Shown: one piece after another, positions 8,484-9,198 of the stretch | Numbering within the stretch: position 1 is the stretch's first letter | How the letters are laid out: the number at the start of each line of letters is the position of its first letter | Assembly: GCA_903870955.1 (NCBI GenBank) | Contig: CAIQEX010000414.1 | Coordinates: forward strand, 1-9,198 | DNA from: an uncultured beta proteobacterium | GTDB taxonomy: Bacteria; Pseudomonadota; Gammaproteobacteria; Burkholderiales; Burkholderiaceae_C | DNA: 9,198 nucleotides | Direction of reading: 5' to 3' | Position numbers and translations under genes: made by a program | Notes under the pieces: generated by a model | Database searches by the model: none | What the model saw: the letters and a program-made list of their open reading frames with translations, nothing else | Told to the model about the DNA's origin: nothing

Positions 8484-8519
8484 GCTTTCAACTCCCATCC
8501 ATGCAAAGGGGTTGAAAGC
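8484..8519 (+). promoter_or_regulatory. Hairpin in the corA leader with anti-Shine-Dalgarno arm
   Basis: GCTTTCAAC (8484-8492) pairs perfectly with GTTGAAAGC (8511-8519). After a single bulged T, CCC (8494-8496) pairs with GGG (8508-8510), closing an 11-base loop. It is the most stable fold in the leader. The segment 8491-8497 (ACTCCCA) is also perfectly complementary to 8559-8565, which contains the corA ribosome-binding site GGGAG. The leader can therefore adopt two exclusive structures. No T-tract follows, so control would be at translation rather than termination. Confidence 0.5.
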
Positions 8520-8570
8520 AAGTCCCACCCCACGCTTTGCATTGATACCAACCCATTTTGGGAGTGAGCC

Positions 8571-9198
8571 ATGCTCAACATCTTTACGCTTGCCAACGGC
8601 CGACTCTTTCAGGAAGAAATCGAGTCGCTCGAAGAACTCTCCAAATTCCAGCCTATCTGGGTTGATCTGGAGTCGCCCACACCGGACGAAAAACGCTGGA
8701 TCAAACAATACTACGGCCTCTCCATTCCCGAAGACGTGATGGACGAGGACATCGAAGAATCCGCCCGCTTTTACGCCGAGGACAACGGCGAAATCCATAT
8801 CCGCAGTGACTTTTTGGTGGCCGATGATGACGAGCCGCACACCGTGCGCGCCGCCTTTATCCTCAACCTGGTCAATGAAGACCTGCGCAGCAAAGGCATT
8901 TTGTTTTCCATTCATGACGAAGACGTGCCGGTGTTCCGCCTTCTGCGCATGCGTGCACGCCGCGCGCCGGGCCTGATCGAAGACGCCAAGGAAGTGCTGC
9001 TCAAACTGTTTGATGCCGACGCCGAATATTCAGCCGACACGCTGGAAGGCATTTACGACGAGTTGGAAAAGGTCAGCAAGAAAGTGCTGTCGGGCAACGT
9101 GACCGATGCCATCGCTGGTGAGGCCCTGGGAGCGATTGCACGCCACGAGGACATGAGCGGACGCATTCGCCGCAACGTGATGGACACCCGGCGCGCCG
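8571..9198 (+). CDS. corA: CorA-family magnesium/cobalt transport protein, 3' end cut by window edge
   Basis: Pentameric inner-membrane channel family for magnesium (and cobalt/nickel) entry. The first 209 residues are visible. They form the cytoplasmic alpha/beta domain, which starts MLNIFTLANGRLFQEE, then PIWVDLESPTPDE (about 28-40) and acidic stretches such as PEDVMDEDIEES (53-64), followed by the long helices of the funnel (LIEDAKEVLLKLF, TLEGIYDELEKVSKKVL and RHEDMSGRIRRNVMDTRR). The two C-terminal membrane helices and the diagnostic GMN motif lie beyond the window, so transport activity is inferred from the N-terminal homology. The ATG at 8571 has GGGAG at 8560-8564 with 6-base spacing. 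It has its own candidate promoter and a long structured leader. Distinguishing CorA from a ZntB-like zinc transporter needs the missing end. Confidence 0.92.
   Translation, partial: MLNIFTLANGRLFQEEIESLEELSKFQPIWVDLESPTPDEKRWIKQYYGLSIPEDVMDEDIEESARFYAEDNGEIHIRSDFLVADDDEPHTVRAAFILNLVNEDLRSKGILFSIHDEDVPVFRLLRMRARRAPGLIEDAKEVLLKLFDADAEYSADTLEGIYDELEKVSKKVLSGNVTDAIAGEALGAIARHEDMSGRIRRNVMDTRRA

Noticed and set aside
8366..8570. Known riboswitch class (M-box, ykkC, glycine, TPP) in the corA leader
   Set aside because: None of the conserved core sequences I know for these classes is recognisable, so it is reported only as an unnamed structured leader.
7871..8915. Minus-strand open frames opposite the AI-2E 3' end and corA
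   Set aside because: They are shadows of well-supported plus-strand genes and have no ribosome-binding sites or family features.

Overview
The window is a compact, GC-rich stretch of housekeeping chromosome from a betaproteobacterium, most likely Burkholderiales, family Comamonadaceae (Rhodoferax- or Polaromonas-like). I infer this from the look of the proteins (LeuRS, Fur, HprK, CorA), from the presence of HprK next to PtsN and a short HPF, and from a GC-rich intergenic repeat between fur and hprK of a kind I associate with that family. No database search was possible. Ten genes fill the window, eight complete and two cut by its edges. No gap exceeds about 220 bases. I see no rRNA, tRNA, CRISPR, insertion sequence, phage gene or defence system.

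Region 1 (1-4654, minus strand) reads bamE, dapB, exbB, exbD, leuS. All five run the same way with small gaps or an overlap (44 bases, 4-base overlap, 37 bases, 117 bases), so they probably form one operon. BamE is an outer-membrane lipoprotein of the BAM complex. DapB makes a lysine and meso-diaminopimelate precursor. ExbB and ExbD form a proton-driven inner-membrane motor. LeuS charges tRNA-Leu and is cut by the left edge at its KMSKS loop. Four of the five deal with envelope building or energising.

Region 2 (4741-5267, plus strand) is fur, divergent from bamE, followed by a GC-rich hairpin repeat that fills the gap to the convergent hprK. The repeat touches both stop codons.

Region 3 (5268-7109, minus strand) is hpf, ptsN, hprK, a ribosome-hibernation and nitrogen/carbon-PTS regulatory cluster. 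It lacks the usual neighbours rpoN, rapZ and HPr. hpf has a good sigma70 promoter and a leader that can fold as an intrinsic terminator with an alternative pairing. A second, strong intrinsic terminator separates hpf from ptsN.

Region 4 (7331-9198, plus strand) holds an AI-2E/PerM-family membrane protein and the start of a CorA-type magnesium/cobalt channel gene cut by the right edge. corA has a plausible promoter and a leader of about 134 nucleotides with a strong hairpin. One arm of that hairpin is also a 7-base perfect complement of the corA ribosome-binding site. This is the most attractive candidate for an undescribed regulatory element here. The protein-coding content is otherwise ordinary.
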